NCBI GenBank assembly: GCA_049296795.1
Contig: JBAQTC010000002.1
Location: 1-64,000 of the forward strand
DNA: 64,000 bases
From: CAXNKH01 sp049296795
GTDB taxonomy: Bacteria > Pseudomonadota > Gammaproteobacteria > Burkholderiales > Burkholderiaceae_C
Direction of reading: 5' to 3'
The translations under genes and the position numbers were made by a program. Positions 45,515 through 54,488 of this stretch are shown one piece after another (the first letter of the stretch is position 1; each line of letters begins with the position of its first letter). The notes beneath the pieces are model-generated. The model was not told the origin of the DNA. It made no database searches and worked only from the letters and a program-made list of their open reading frames with translations.

Positions 45515-47872
45515 ATGCCTGTTCAAAAGCCCAAGAAGCCAGCACCCCCTGTTCGCAAAGCCATAGCCGCACCGACGAGCAAGAAGATTGCCGTCCAACC
45601 TGCCAAGAAAGCCCCATCCGTGCCCGCATCCAAGTCCCCCGCCAAGCCCCCCATCAAAGCAGTGAGCAAAACACCAGCCAAATCCCCAGTGGTTGAAGTC
45701 AAAAAAATCAAGGCCGCTACAGCACCCGTGGTTGAAATTGACGTGAAGAAAAAGCCCGGTCGTCCGCCCAAAGTTGCTGCCCCAAGCGATGTTGTAGCAG
45801 TCAAAACCGGTGCCAAGCGTGGCCCCAAGCCCAAGAACAAGGCGGCGTCCGAGAGTGACGTTGATTTGTCGGATCTGGAAACCGAATTTGAAGCCGAGCC
45901 GGCAGTCACGACCGAGAAAGTCAAACCTCTGCGCATGAAAATCAGCAAGGCCAAAGAGCGCGCGCTGATGAAAGAGTTCGGACTGGACGAAACCGTCTTA
46001 TCCGAGGAAGACTTGGCCAAGCGCCGTGCCCACCTCAAAATCTTGCTCAAAATGGGCAAGACCCGTGGTTTCCTGACCCATGCTGAAATCTCCGATCACT
46101 TGCCCGACAAGCTGGTCGATGCGGAAACCATGGAAGCCGTCATCACCATGCTCAACGACATCGGCGTAGCTGTGTACGAGCAGACGCCCGATGCCGAAAC
46201 GCTGCTGCTGACCAACACCGGCCAGGCTGGCGCGACCGAAGAAGAAGCTGAGGAAGAGGCTGAGGCTGCTCTGTCTACCGTGGACAGTGAATTTGGCCGA
46301 ACCACCGACCCGGTTCGCATGTACATGCGCGAGATGGGAACGGTTGAACTGCTCACGCGTGAGGGCGAGATTGAAATCGCCAAGCGAATTGAAGGCGGTT
46401 TGATGGCGATGATGGAAGCGATCTCCGCTTCCCCGGCCACCATCGCTGAAGTTCTGCGATTGGGCGAAGAAATTCGGGAAAACAAAATCATCATCACCAC
46501 CGTGGTTGACGGCTTTTTCAACCCCAATGAGGCCGACGATTATGTGGCCGAAGAAGACTTCGACGAGTTTGACGAATCTGATGATGACGACGGCAAAGGT
46601 GGCTCCAAAGCCCTGACCCGAAAACTCGAAGAGTTGAAAAAAGAAGCACTGACCCGCTTTGACAAACTGCGTGAACTGTTCGAACAAATTCACACCATTT
46701 ATGACAAGGAAGGTTATGGCACGCCAGCTTATGTGAAAGTGCAAAAATCACTGAGCGAAGAGCTGATGACCATTCGCTTCACCGCCAAGACCATTGAAAA
46801 ATTATGCGACATGGTGCGTGGTCAAGTTGACGATGTTCGCAAGAAAGAGCGCGAACTGCGCCGAATCATCGTTGACAAGTGTGGCTATCCACAAGAAAAC
46901 TTCATCGCTGACTTCAGCGGCCGCGACAAAATGGGCAACCGGGTTGCCTCCCAGCTCTTGAACTTGAAGTGGGTGGAAAAACAATCGGCTTCCGGCAAAC
47001 CCTGGAGCGCAGTCCTTGCACGCAATATTCCGCCGATCCAGGACCTGCAGCAAAAACTGACCGATTTGCAAGCCAAGGTGGTGGTGCCACTGGACCAGTT
47101 GAAAGATATCAACAAGCGCATGAACGAAGGCGAATCGTCCTCGCGCAGCGCCAAGAAAGAAATGATCGAGGCCAATTTGCGCCTGGTGATCTCGATTGCC
47201 AAGAAATACACCAACCGGGGTCTGCAATTCCTGGATCTGATCCAAGAAGGCAATATCGGTTTGATGAAAGCCGTTGACAAGTTTGAATACCGTCGCGGCT
47301 ACAAATTTTCGACCTATGCCACTTGGTGGATCCGCCAAGCCATCACGCGCTCGATTGCTGACCAGGCCCGCACCATCCGGATCCCGGTTCACATGATCGA
47401 GACTATCAACAAGATGAACCGGATCAGTCGTCAACATCTGCAGGAATTCGGATTCGAACCCGATGCCAGCGTGTTGGCTGCCAAGATGGAAATCCCGGAA
47501 GACAAAATCCGCAAAATCATGAAGATCGCCAAGGAGCCGATCTCGATGGAAACACCGATCGGCGACGATGATGATTCCAGCTTGGGTGACTTCATTGAAG
47601 ACCAGGCCAACACCGCGCCAATGGAAGCTGCCATGCAAGCCGGTCTGCGCGATGTGGTGAAAGACATTCTGGACAGCCTGACGCCGCGCGAAGCCAAGGT
47701 GTTGCGCATGCGTTTTGGTATCGAGATGGCCAGCGACCACACGCTGGAAGAAGTCGGCAAGCAGTTTGACGTGACGCGCGAGCGAATTCGCCAGATCGAG
47801 GCCAAGGCCTTGCGCAAGCTCAAGCATCCCTCGCGTTCGGACAAACTGCGCAGCTTCACCGACAACCTGTAA
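45515..47872 (+). CDS. rpoD: Primary sigma factor RpoD (sigma-70)
   Basis: The 785-aa protein has an N-terminal Lys/Pro/Ala-rich extension of about 120 residues with AT-hook-like KKPGRPPK and KRGPKPK, region 1.1, region 1.2 (TTDPVRMYMREMGTVELLTR), a non-conserved acidic insert (VAEEDFDEFDESDDDD), region 2 (FLDLIQEGNIGLMKAVDKFE, YATWWIRQAI), region 3, and region 4 (HTLEEVGKQFDVTRERIRQI). The extension is usual in Comamonadaceae and absent in E. coli. Confidence 0.98.
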   Translation: MPVQKPKKPAPPVRKAIAAPTSKKIAVQPAKKAPSVPASKSPAKPPIKAVSKTPAKSPVVEVKKIKAATAPVVEIDVKKKPGRPPKVAAPSDVVAVKTGAKRGPKPKNKAASESDVDLSDLETEFEAEPAVTTEKVKPLRMKISKAKERALMKEFGLDETVLSEEDLAKRRAHLKILLKMGKTRGFLTHAEISDHLPDKLVDAETMEAVITMLNDIGVAVYEQTPDAETLLLTNTGQAGATEEEAEEEAEAALSTVDSEFGRTTDPVRMYMREMGTVELLTREGEIEIAKRIEGGLMAMMEAISASPATIAEVLRLGEEIRENKIIITTVVDGFFNPNEADDYVAEEDFDEFDESDDDDGKGGSKALTRKLEELKKEALTRFDKLRELFEQIHTIYDKEGYGTPAYVKVQKSLSEELMTIRFTAKTIEKLCDMVRGQVDDVRKKERELRRIIVDKCGYPQENFIADFSGRDKMGNRVASQLLNLKWVEKQSASGKPWSAVLARNIPPIQDLQQKLTDLQAKVVVPLDQLKDINKRMNEGESSSRSAKKEMIEANLRLVISIAKKYTNRGLQFLDLIQEGNIGLMKAVDKFEYRRGYKFSTYATWWIRQAITRSIADQARTIRIPVHMIETINKMNRISRQHLQEFGFEPDASVLAAKMEIPEDKIRKIMKIAKEPISMETPIGDDDDSSLGDFIEDQANTAPMEAAMQAGLRDVVKDILDSLTPREAKVLRMRFGIEMASDHTLEEVGKQFDVTRERIRQIEAKALRKLKHPSRSDKLRSFTDNL

Positions 47873-47905
47873 GCGCAGCGCTGGTATGGGCTGACCTGCG
47901 TTAGG

Positions 47906-49585
47906 ATGCAGGCCATGCCCAAACACCGCATTACTGGCCGCGCCGCTTTCCTGCAACTCCTGATCAATGAGGGAGTGACGCACTTATTCGGCAACCCCGG
48001 CACCACCGAACTGGCCATCATGGAAGCGGTGCCGCAATTTCCCGAACTCACTTATGTGCTGGGCCTTCAAGAGTCCTCGGTGCTGGCCATGGCCGATGGT
48101 TTTGCCCGCGCATCCAACCGGCTGGCGGCCGTTAACTTGCATTGCACCCCTGGCCTGGGCCACGCCATGGGCGCTTTGTACAGCGCCAAGTTTTCAGGCT
48201 CGCCGCTGATCATCACGGCCGGTCAATACGAAATCGGTTATGGCTTGCAAGAGCCCTTGCTGTACGAGCCGCTGGTCGCGATTGCCCAGCCACTGGTGAA
48301 GTGGTCGGTCGAAGTGACACGGATCGAAGATTTGCCGCGCATCATGCGTCGCGCCGCCAAGATCGCCATGACCGCGCCGACCGGCCCGGTGTTCATCAGC
48401 CTGCCCGGTTGCATCCTGGACGACGAAGCCGAACTCGATCTGGGAATCCCGACCCGGATCGAAGCCAGCAACCGGCCAGGTGACGCTGCGCTGCATCAAC
48501 TGGCACGACGACTGCTGACAGCGAAAAATCCGGTGCTCATCGCCGGGCGCGAGCTGGCACAGCGCCAGGCCTGGGCTGAGGCTGCCGAACTGGCCGAGTT
48601 GCTCGGCGCTGCGGTCTATCCCGAGCCAGTGCCCTACAACGCCCGTTTTCCGGCCGAGCACCCGGCGTGCATGGGCGATCTGTCGCGCAGCCAACCCAAG
48701 GTGCGGGCCATTTTGCAGCACTACGACCTGTTGCTGTGCCTAGGCGCCGACCTGTTGCGCATGTCGCCCTTCAGTCCGGTCGAGCCACTGCCCGAAGAAC
48801 TGCCCGTGATTCACATCAGCGAGCGCGAGTGGGAATTGGGGAAAAATTACAGTACCGAGCTGGCCTTGCGTGCCGATGTCTTGACCACACTGCAGGCCTT
48901 GTTGCCCTTGATTCGCAGCCTGCGAACGGCCGACCAAGCCGAGCAAGCCCGCGTGCGCCTGAATGCCCTGCGCCAAAGCAACTGGAGCGCGCAGCGATTG
49001 CAAGCCAGGGCGCTAGCGCAGGCCCAGGCCGCGACTACGCCGATTGACCCGCGCTATCTGATGCTGAGTTTGGTCAACGCCCTGCCCGACAACGCGATCG
49101 TGGTGGAAGAAGCGCTGACTGCCACCCCGGCGCTGCTGAGCTTGCTGCCGATGTCCGATCCTCACAGTTTCTACGGACTGGCCAGTGGCGGCCTGGGTTT
49201 CGCCGTTCCCGGCGCGGTCGGGATCAGCCTGGCCCAACCCACGCGCCCGGTAATCGCTGCGATTGGCGACGGCAGCGCGATGTACGGAATTCAGGGGCTA
49301 TGGAGCGCAGCGCATTTGCGCCTGCCCATCACTTACGTGATCGTCAACAACCGCAGCTACCGCATCATCAAGGAGCGCTTGCTCGCAGGTCGCAAGACCG
49401 ACAAGTTCGTCGCCATGGACTTGCGCGACCCAGCGATTGATTACGTCTCGCTGGCACGCGGCCTGGGCTTGAAAGCCCGCCGTATCAGCGACCCCGAAGA
49501 GCTTGAGTCGGCGTTGCGCGAAGCTATCGCCAGCGGCGAGCCTAATTTGCTTGAAGTCATGGTCGCCGATGGTTTCGGCACCTGA
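47906..49585 (+). CDS. ThDP-dependent decarboxylase, benzoylformate-decarboxylase-like
   Basis: The 559-aa enzyme has the three ThDP-enzyme domains. The cofactor-activating Glu56 is in LGLQESSVLAMADG, NLHCTPGLGHAMGALYSAKF is close to the active-site His loop of MdlC, and GDGSAMYGIQGLWSAAHLRL with IVNN binds ThDP and Mg. Similarity to benzoylformate decarboxylase is strong over the N-domain, but the substrate may be another 2-oxo acid. It is the first gene of a five-gene operon and lies 33 bp after rpoD. Confidence 0.87.
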   Translation: MQAMPKHRITGRAAFLQLLINEGVTHLFGNPGTTELAIMEAVPQFPELTYVLGLQESSVLAMADGFARASNRLAAVNLHCTPGLGHAMGALYSAKFSGSPLIITAGQYEIGYGLQEPLLYEPLVAIAQPLVKWSVEVTRIEDLPRIMRRAAKIAMTAPTGPVFISLPGCILDDEAELDLGIPTRIEASNRPGDAALHQLARRLLTAKNPVLIAGRELAQRQAWAEAAELAELLGAAVYPEPVPYNARFPAEHPACMGDLSRSQPKVRAILQHYDLLLCLGADLLRMSPFSPVEPLPEELPVIHISEREWELGKNYSTELALRADVLTTLQALLPLIRSLRTADQAEQARVRLNALRQSNWSAQRLQARALAQAQAATTPIDPRYLMLSLVNALPDNAIVVEEALTATPALLSLLPMSDPHSFYGLASGGLGFAVPGAVGISLAQPTRPVIAAIGDGSAMYGIQGLWSAAHLRLPITYVIVNNRSYRIIKERLLAGRKTDKFVAMDLRDPAIDYVSLARGLGLKARRISDPEELESALREAIASGEPNLLEVMVADGFGT

Positions 49586-49610
49586 ACTTATTGGAGAAAG
49601 ATCAATCCGG

Positions 49611-50993
49611 ATGTCCTCTATTTTTCGAGTCGGTAACGCAGCAGGTTTCTCGGGAGACCGGGTCGATGCCGCAGGTCCCGTGGTCGACACCCTGATTGCG
49701 CTGGGCGGACCGAGCGCCTTGTTCTTTGAGACTCTGGGGGAGCGCACCGTGGCGCTAGCCCAGCTGGAAAAACGGCGCGACCCAGAGCGCGGCTACGAGC
49801 CCATGCTGGAACGCTTGCTCGAACCTATTTTGCAGCGCTGCGTACGCCACGGCATTCCCATCATTGGTAATTTTGGTGCGGCCAACCCCGAGGGAGCAGC
49901 CAAAGTCATCGCCAAGTTGGCGCAGCGTCTGGGGCTAGCTGAACTGAAAATCGGGGTCGTCTATGGCGACGATGTGCGCGATCGTCTGGATTTGAATCAG
50001 CACCCCGTCTATGAAGCGGATACCGGACTCGACATGGGTGGCGGTGAGATTGTTTCGGCCAATGCCTACCTGTCGGCTCAGCCCATCGTGGCGGCGCTGC
50101 AAGCCGGCGCCCAGATCGTCGTCACCGGCCGCACCGGCGACCCCTGTCTGGCCCTGGCGCCGCTGATTCACCACTTTGGCTGGCGCTTGGATGACTGGTC
50201 CAAACTGGCGATTGGCGCCACCGCAGGTCACCTTCTGGAATGTGGGGCCCAGGTGACTGGTGGCTACTACTATGACCCGGGTTTCAAGGACATTCCCGAC
50301 CCGGCCAGTATCGGTTTTCCAATTGCTGAAATCCATTCCGATGGCCGCTTGGTCATCACCAAAGCGGCCAACAGTGGCGGTTTGGTCAACGAAGCCACCG
50401 TCAAGGAGCAACTGCTCTATGAAATCCACGATCCCAGCCACTACATCACGCCCGATGTGGTTCTGGATTTCACCCAAGTTCGAGTCAAAGAAATCGGCGA
50501 AAACCGGGTCGAAGTCAGCGGCATGATGGGAAAACCGGCACCCGCCACCATCAAGGCCACCGTTTGTTTTGACGGCGGCTGGTTGGGCGAAGGAGAAATC
50601 TCCTACGCCGGCCCCAATTGTGTGGCACGCGCCCGTGCCGCTGCCGATGTGTTGCTGCAGCGTCTGAAAATTCGCCAACTCGATGTCCAGGCCCGGGTGG
50701 ACCTGATTGGCGTGGCCAGCGTGCACGATGGCGACAGCGGCCAGCGTTGGCATCAAGATCACAGCAGCTCGGCAAGAGACGTCAGGGTTCGGCTGGCGGT
50801 CTCGGCGCGCACTCAGGATGACGCCGATCAGTCAGCCCGCGAAGCACTGGCGCTGTATTGCTGCGGTCCGGCTGGTGGCGGTGGCGTACGCTGGCGCACG
50901 ACCCAGCGGATTCGAACCCAGTCGTATTTGATGAACCCCGAAGATCTCGCAGCGGGCTGCACTGTTCGCAGCGCCAAGGAGATCACCGCATGA
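49611..50993 (+). CDS. AtuA-like protein (DUF1446), large domain
   Basis: ATG 49611 follows GGAGAAAG. The 460-aa product shows the DUF1446 pattern: VGNAAGFSGDRVDAAGPVVD, IIGNFGAANPEGAAKVIA, GEIVSANAYLSAQPIVAAL and VTGRTGDPCLALAPL. AtuA is needed for acyclic terpene (citronellol, geraniol) use in Pseudomonas, but its reaction is unsettled. In many genomes the domain is fused to the small domain encoded next. Confidence 0.9.
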   Translation: MSSIFRVGNAAGFSGDRVDAAGPVVDTLIALGGPSALFFETLGERTVALAQLEKRRDPERGYEPMLERLLEPILQRCVRHGIPIIGNFGAANPEGAAKVIAKLAQRLGLAELKIGVVYGDDVRDRLDLNQHPVYEADTGLDMGGGEIVSANAYLSAQPIVAALQAGAQIVVTGRTGDPCLALAPLIHHFGWRLDDWSKLAIGATAGHLLECGAQVTGGYYYDPGFKDIPDPASIGFPIAEIHSDGRLVITKAANSGGLVNEATVKEQLLYEIHDPSHYITPDVVLDFTQVRVKEIGENRVEVSGMMGKPAPATIKATVCFDGGWLGEGEISYAGPNCVARARAAADVLLQRLKIRQLDVQARVDLIGVASVHDGDSGQRWHQDHSSSARDVRVRLAVSARTQDDADQSAREALALYCCGPAGGGGVRWRTTQRIRTQSYLMNPEDLAAGCTVRSAKEITA

Positions 50994-51373
50994 AGCCGTC
51001 GGCACACACTGACGACACTTGGGTCACCGTAGCGTTGCACGAAGTGGCGCATGGCCGCGCCGGCGACAAAGGCAACCGCCTCAATGTCAGCGTCATGCCT
51101 TACCACCCGGCAGCTTATGCGCTATTGGCGGAACAATTGACCGAAGACCGGGTGCTGGCCCTGTACGCACACCGTGGCGCAGCCCGGGTCAAACGCTACG
51201 ACTTGCCCCTGCTGCCGGCCTTCAACTTCGTGATCGACGATGTACTCGAAGGCGGTGTCAATGGCAGTTTGAATCTGGACGGCCACGGCAAAAGCAACTC
51301 ATTCATTTTGCTGGCCATGCCAGTGCAAGTACCTAGAGAATTCGTGCCATCAACCCAGGAGAAAGTACCTTGA
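50990..51373 (+). CDS. AtuA-related small ferredoxin-like-fold protein
   Basis: ATGA coupling at 50990-50993. The 127-aa product (VTVALHEVAHGRAGDKGNRL, then VLEGGVNGSLNLDGHGKSNS) matches the C-terminal half of longer AtuA proteins, here split off as a separate gene. It probably forms a complex with the large partner. Confidence 0.85.
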   Translation: MKPSAHTDDTWVTVALHEVAHGRAGDKGNRLNVSVMPYHPAAYALLAEQLTEDRVLALYAHRGAARVKRYDLPLLPAFNFVIDDVLEGGVNGSLNLDGHGKSNSFILLAMPVQVPREFVPSTQEKVP

Positions 51374-52368
51374 AAAATGCTTTACAACGCTCCCTGTTTT
51401 CGTTGCTGACTGGCGTGTTCGCTGGCAGTCTGTTATTGCCTGCCATGGCCTTGGCGCAGACCCGGCCTTGGCCCGAAAAACCGGTTCGCATCATTGTTCC
51501 GGCGCCGGCGGGCAGTGCGCCCGATGCCATCGTGCGGGTACTGGGCCAAAAACTGTCCGAAACATGGGGCCAGTCGGTCACCATTGACAACGTGGTTGGC
51601 GCCTCGGGCAATATCGGCACCGACCGGGTCGCCAAAGCCGCTGCTGACGGCTACACCCTGCTGTTCAACACCATTGGTCCGATTGCGGTCAACGTCACCC
51701 TGTTCGAGGGCAAACTGCCGTACGATCCAGTCAAAGACTTGGCGCCGATCAGCTTGGTCGTCAAAATGCCCAATCTGCTGACCGTCAACCCCGGCGTACC
51801 GATCAAAAGCCTGAATGAGCTGATTGCTGCGGCCAAGAAAGACCCGGGAAAGCTGCGCTACGGAACCGCCGGCCCGGGTACTACCCAGCATTTGTCGGGC
51901 GAATTGCTCAACACCCTGGCCGGCATCAAACTCACCAGCATTCCCTACAAATCCAGCGCTCAAATGACAACCGACGCCATTGGTGGCCAGATTGAGGTGC
52001 TGTTTCACAACGCGCCGGTGCTGCTGCCGCACATCAAGGCCGGTACCCTGCGACCGTTGGCGATCACCAGTGCCAAGCGTTCGGCATCCAGTCCTGAAGT
52101 GCCAACCATGGCCGAGGCCGGTGTCAGCGGTTTCGAGATCACCGCCTGGTTCGGCTTCATGGCACCGGCTGCCACCCCACCCGCTCTGATCCGAAAAATC
52201 TCGACCGATGTGGCTCGCATTGTCGCCACACCCGAGATCCAGGAGCGCATCCTGTCGCAAGCCAGCGAGCCGGTTGGCAGCACACCGGAGGCTTACGCCG
52301 CTTTTATTCAGACCGAAATTTCGAAGTGGCGCGACGTCATCAAGCAAGCCAACATCACGGCTAATTAA
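51370..52368 (+). CDS. Bug/TctC-family solute receptor
   Basis: A TTG start overlaps the preceding stop (TTGA) and follows GGAG. The 332-aa precursor has a signal peptide ending near LALAQTRPW and the Bug pattern (WPEKPVRIIVPAPAGSAPDA, NIGTDRVAKAAADGYTLLFN). It should bind the carboxylate substrate of operon A in the periplasm. Transporter genes are not in view. Confidence 0.9.
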   Translation: MKNALQRSLFSLLTGVFAGSLLLPAMALAQTRPWPEKPVRIIVPAPAGSAPDAIVRVLGQKLSETWGQSVTIDNVVGASGNIGTDRVAKAAADGYTLLFNTIGPIAVNVTLFEGKLPYDPVKDLAPISLVVKMPNLLTVNPGVPIKSLNELIAAAKKDPGKLRYGTAGPGTTQHLSGELLNTLAGIKLTSIPYKSSAQMTTDAIGGQIEVLFHNAPVLLPHIKAGTLRPLAITSAKRSASSPEVPTMAEAGVSGFEITAWFGFMAPAATPPALIRKISTDVARIVATPEIQERILSQASEPVGSTPEAYAAFIQTEISKWRDVIKQANITAN

Positions 52369-52424
52369 TCACCAGAGAACAGCGCCTGAGTGCCGGACAA
52401 GCCGATACCGGGCGAACAACAAGC

Positions 52425-53435
52425 ATGAAAATTTGTGTCTTTGGCGCTGGTGCCATGGGTGGCCATCTGGCCGCGCGTTTGCTGGCCTCAGGTCAGGCTG
52501 AAGTCTCGGTGCTGGCGCGTGGCCCGCATCTGGCAGCGATTCAAACTCAAGGTCTGCGTCTGAACCTGGCGGGTCAGGTCTATCAGGGCCGGCCCTGTGT
52601 GGCCACTGACAACAGCGAGCGCCTCGAGCCACAAGACCTGGTGATCGTCGCGCTCAAAGCGCAAGCCTTGCCCGGCGCAGCACCGGCCATTGCCAGACTG
52701 CTCAAATCAGACGGCCTGGCCCTGTTCCTTCTGAACGGCATTCCCTGGTGGTGGAATTACGGCTTGCCTGGCGAGCGTGGGTCGTTGGCACTGCTCGACC
52801 CGCAGGGTGATTTGTGGCGGCTGCTCAGGCAGCGCACACTGGGCTGTGTCTGCCATGCCAGCAATGAAGTGATTGCGCCTGGCGTAATCGAGGGTTCACC
52901 GGGTGACCGCTGGTTGCTGGGTGACCCAATGGTCAATCCCCAAGAATCGGCCTCGCAACGCCTGCTCGGTGTGCTGGCCCTGCTCAAGCAAGCGGGGTTT
53001 GCCGCCAGCGCCAGTACTGATTTACGCCGTGACATCTGGCATAAATTGCTGATCAACGCCTCACTCAACCCGGTCTCAGCGCTGACCCGGCTACCGACCC
53101 GCGAACTCACCAACAACAACGCGTTGCGTGACCAGATGATGGCCTTGATGCGCGAAGTCGTGGCTGTGGCTAAAGCTTGTGGCTGGGATTTAGAGGCCCA
53201 GGGCCTGGCTTCACCCTCGGTGTTCGAGGCCTGGCTCGACCCTGCCAAACGAACGCCGACACACCGGACATCGATGCTGCAAGATGTGCTTGCGGGTCGT
53301 TCGCTCGAGGTTGACGCCCTGCTCGGTCAAACTCAGCTGTTTGCCCGCGAAACCGGGGTCGCAACCCCGGTCTGTGATGTGCTGCTGCCCTTGCTGCGCG
53401 CCCTCACTCCGGCAAAATTCCCGCCTCTTTTGTAA
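52425..53435 (+). CDS. Ketopantoate-reductase-family dehydrogenase
   Basis: The 336-aa enzyme starts with the NADP motif GAGAMGG (MKICVFGAGAMGGHLAARLL) and has the ApbA C-domain with Lys in DIWHKLLINASLNPVSALTR. In this setting a catabolic 2-oxo or hydroxy-acid reduction is likelier than pantothenate synthesis. The last 32 bp overlap the convergent Bug gene. Confidence 0.87.
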   Translation: MKICVFGAGAMGGHLAARLLASGQAEVSVLARGPHLAAIQTQGLRLNLAGQVYQGRPCVATDNSERLEPQDLVIVALKAQALPGAAPAIARLLKSDGLALFLLNGIPWWWNYGLPGERGSLALLDPQGDLWRLLRQRTLGCVCHASNEVIAPGVIEGSPGDRWLLGDPMVNPQESASQRLLGVLALLKQAGFAASASTDLRRDIWHKLLINASLNPVSALTRLPTRELTNNNALRDQMMALMREVVAVAKACGWDLEAQGLASPSVFEAWLDPAKRTPTHRTSMLQDVLAGRSLEVDALLGQTQLFARETGVATPVCDVLLPLLRALTPAKFPPLL

Positions 53436-54372
53436 TGCGGCCCCATTTGTCGACTTCGGATTGAATGACCTTGGCGAAATGCTCGGGCGTTCCGCTTTGG
53501 ATTTCGATGCCGGCACCGGTCAATCGGGTGCGCACATCATCGAGCTTAAGCGCTTCGTTGATCGCTGCGTTGAGCTTGTTCACAATCTCCTTGGGGGTTC
53601 CCGCTGGGGCCAGAATGCCGCCCCAGGTGGTGGCCTCGTAACCGGGGAAGCCGGACTCGGCCATGGTGGGCAGCTCCGGGAATGCGCCAGAGCGGTTCAA
53701 GGTGGTCACCGCCAAGCCGCGCAAGGCACCGGATTTCACGTGGGCCCGGATCGCCGGCATGGGGTCAAAAAACATCGCGGTGCGTCCCGCCAATAAGTCG
53801 GGGTGCGCAGCTGAGCTGCCCTTGTAAGGTACATGCTGCATTTTGGTCTGGCTCATGCTCATGAACAGCTCAGTCGCCATGTGCTGCGAGCTGCCCGGCC
53901 CGCTGGTGGCGTAATTGGCCTTGTTGGGATTGGCCTTGATCCAGGCCACCAGTTCCTGGGGGGTTTTGGCTGGAATTGAGGGATGAATCGCCACCAACAA
54001 GGGAACCACATGGGTATAGGCTACCGGGGCAAAGTCTTTGACCGGGTCGAACGGCATGTTTTTGTAGAGGAATTTATTGGTCGCATGGCTCGACGCGACG
54101 ATCACCAAGGTGTAGCCATCGGGCGCACTTTTTGCCACAAAATCAGTGCCCACGTTGTTGGATGCCCCGGGTTTGTTTTCTACCAAAACCGGCTGTCCCA
54201 TCGACGTCGTCATTTTGTCGGCCAGGGAGCGGGCAATCTGATCGATCGCGCCGCCTGGTGTAGCGGGCACGATGATTTTGATCGCACGCGTCGGGTAACT
54301 CTGCCCGACAGCAGGCTGGAGGACTAAAGCAGCAGCAAGTGCCACCAATTTCGAAATAAGACCAAGTTTCAT
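53404..54372 (-). CDS. Bug/TctC-family solute receptor, convergent
   Basis: ATG 54372 has GGAG upstream; the frame extends further but without a ribosome site. The 322-aa precursor (MKLGLISKLVALAAALVLQP) carries the Bug core (YPTRAIKIIVPATPGGAIDQ, NNVGTDFVAKSAPDGYTLVI). It is divergent from operon B with 116 bp between, and convergent with operon A, overlapping its last gene by 32 bp. Confidence 0.9.
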   Translation of the reverse strand: MKLGLISKLVALAAALVLQPAVGQSYPTRAIKIIVPATPGGAIDQIARSLADKMTTSMGQPVLVENKPGASNNVGTDFVAKSAPDGYTLVIVASSHATNKFLYKNMPFDPVKDFAPVAYTHVVPLLVAIHPSIPAKTPQELVAWIKANPNKANYATSGPGSSQHMATELFMSMSQTKMQHVPYKGSSAAHPDLLAGRTAMFFDPMPAIRAHVKSGALRGLAVTTLNRSGAFPELPTMAESGFPGYEATTWGGILAPAGTPKEIVNKLNAAINEALKLDDVRTRLTGAGIEIQSGTPEHFAKVIQSEVDKWGRITKEAGILPE

Positions 54373-54488
54373 TTTGTTCAGCTCCTTTTCTTCAGTGTGC
54401 CCCGGTTCGTTCTGACCAACCATCCGCACTAACCCCAGTGCGGGCAAGAACTGCTATAAAACCCCATCTTTAATCAGCACAGCACCTT

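Noticed and set aside
46802..47983. A 393-aa minus-strand frame across rpoD
   Set aside because: It is antisense to conserved sigma-70 regions 2-4, whose codons account for the sequence; nothing in the translated product resembles a known protein.
49935..50762. A 275-aa minus-strand frame across the AtuA gene
   Set aside because: It mirrors the conserved DUF1446 coding region and lacks start signals; GC-rich third positions commonly leave such open antisense frames.
53284..53796. A 170-aa plus-strand frame reading from the reductase gene into the convergent Bug gene
   Set aside because: It is out of phase with the reductase and antisense to the Bug receptor; both real genes have clear family motifs there.
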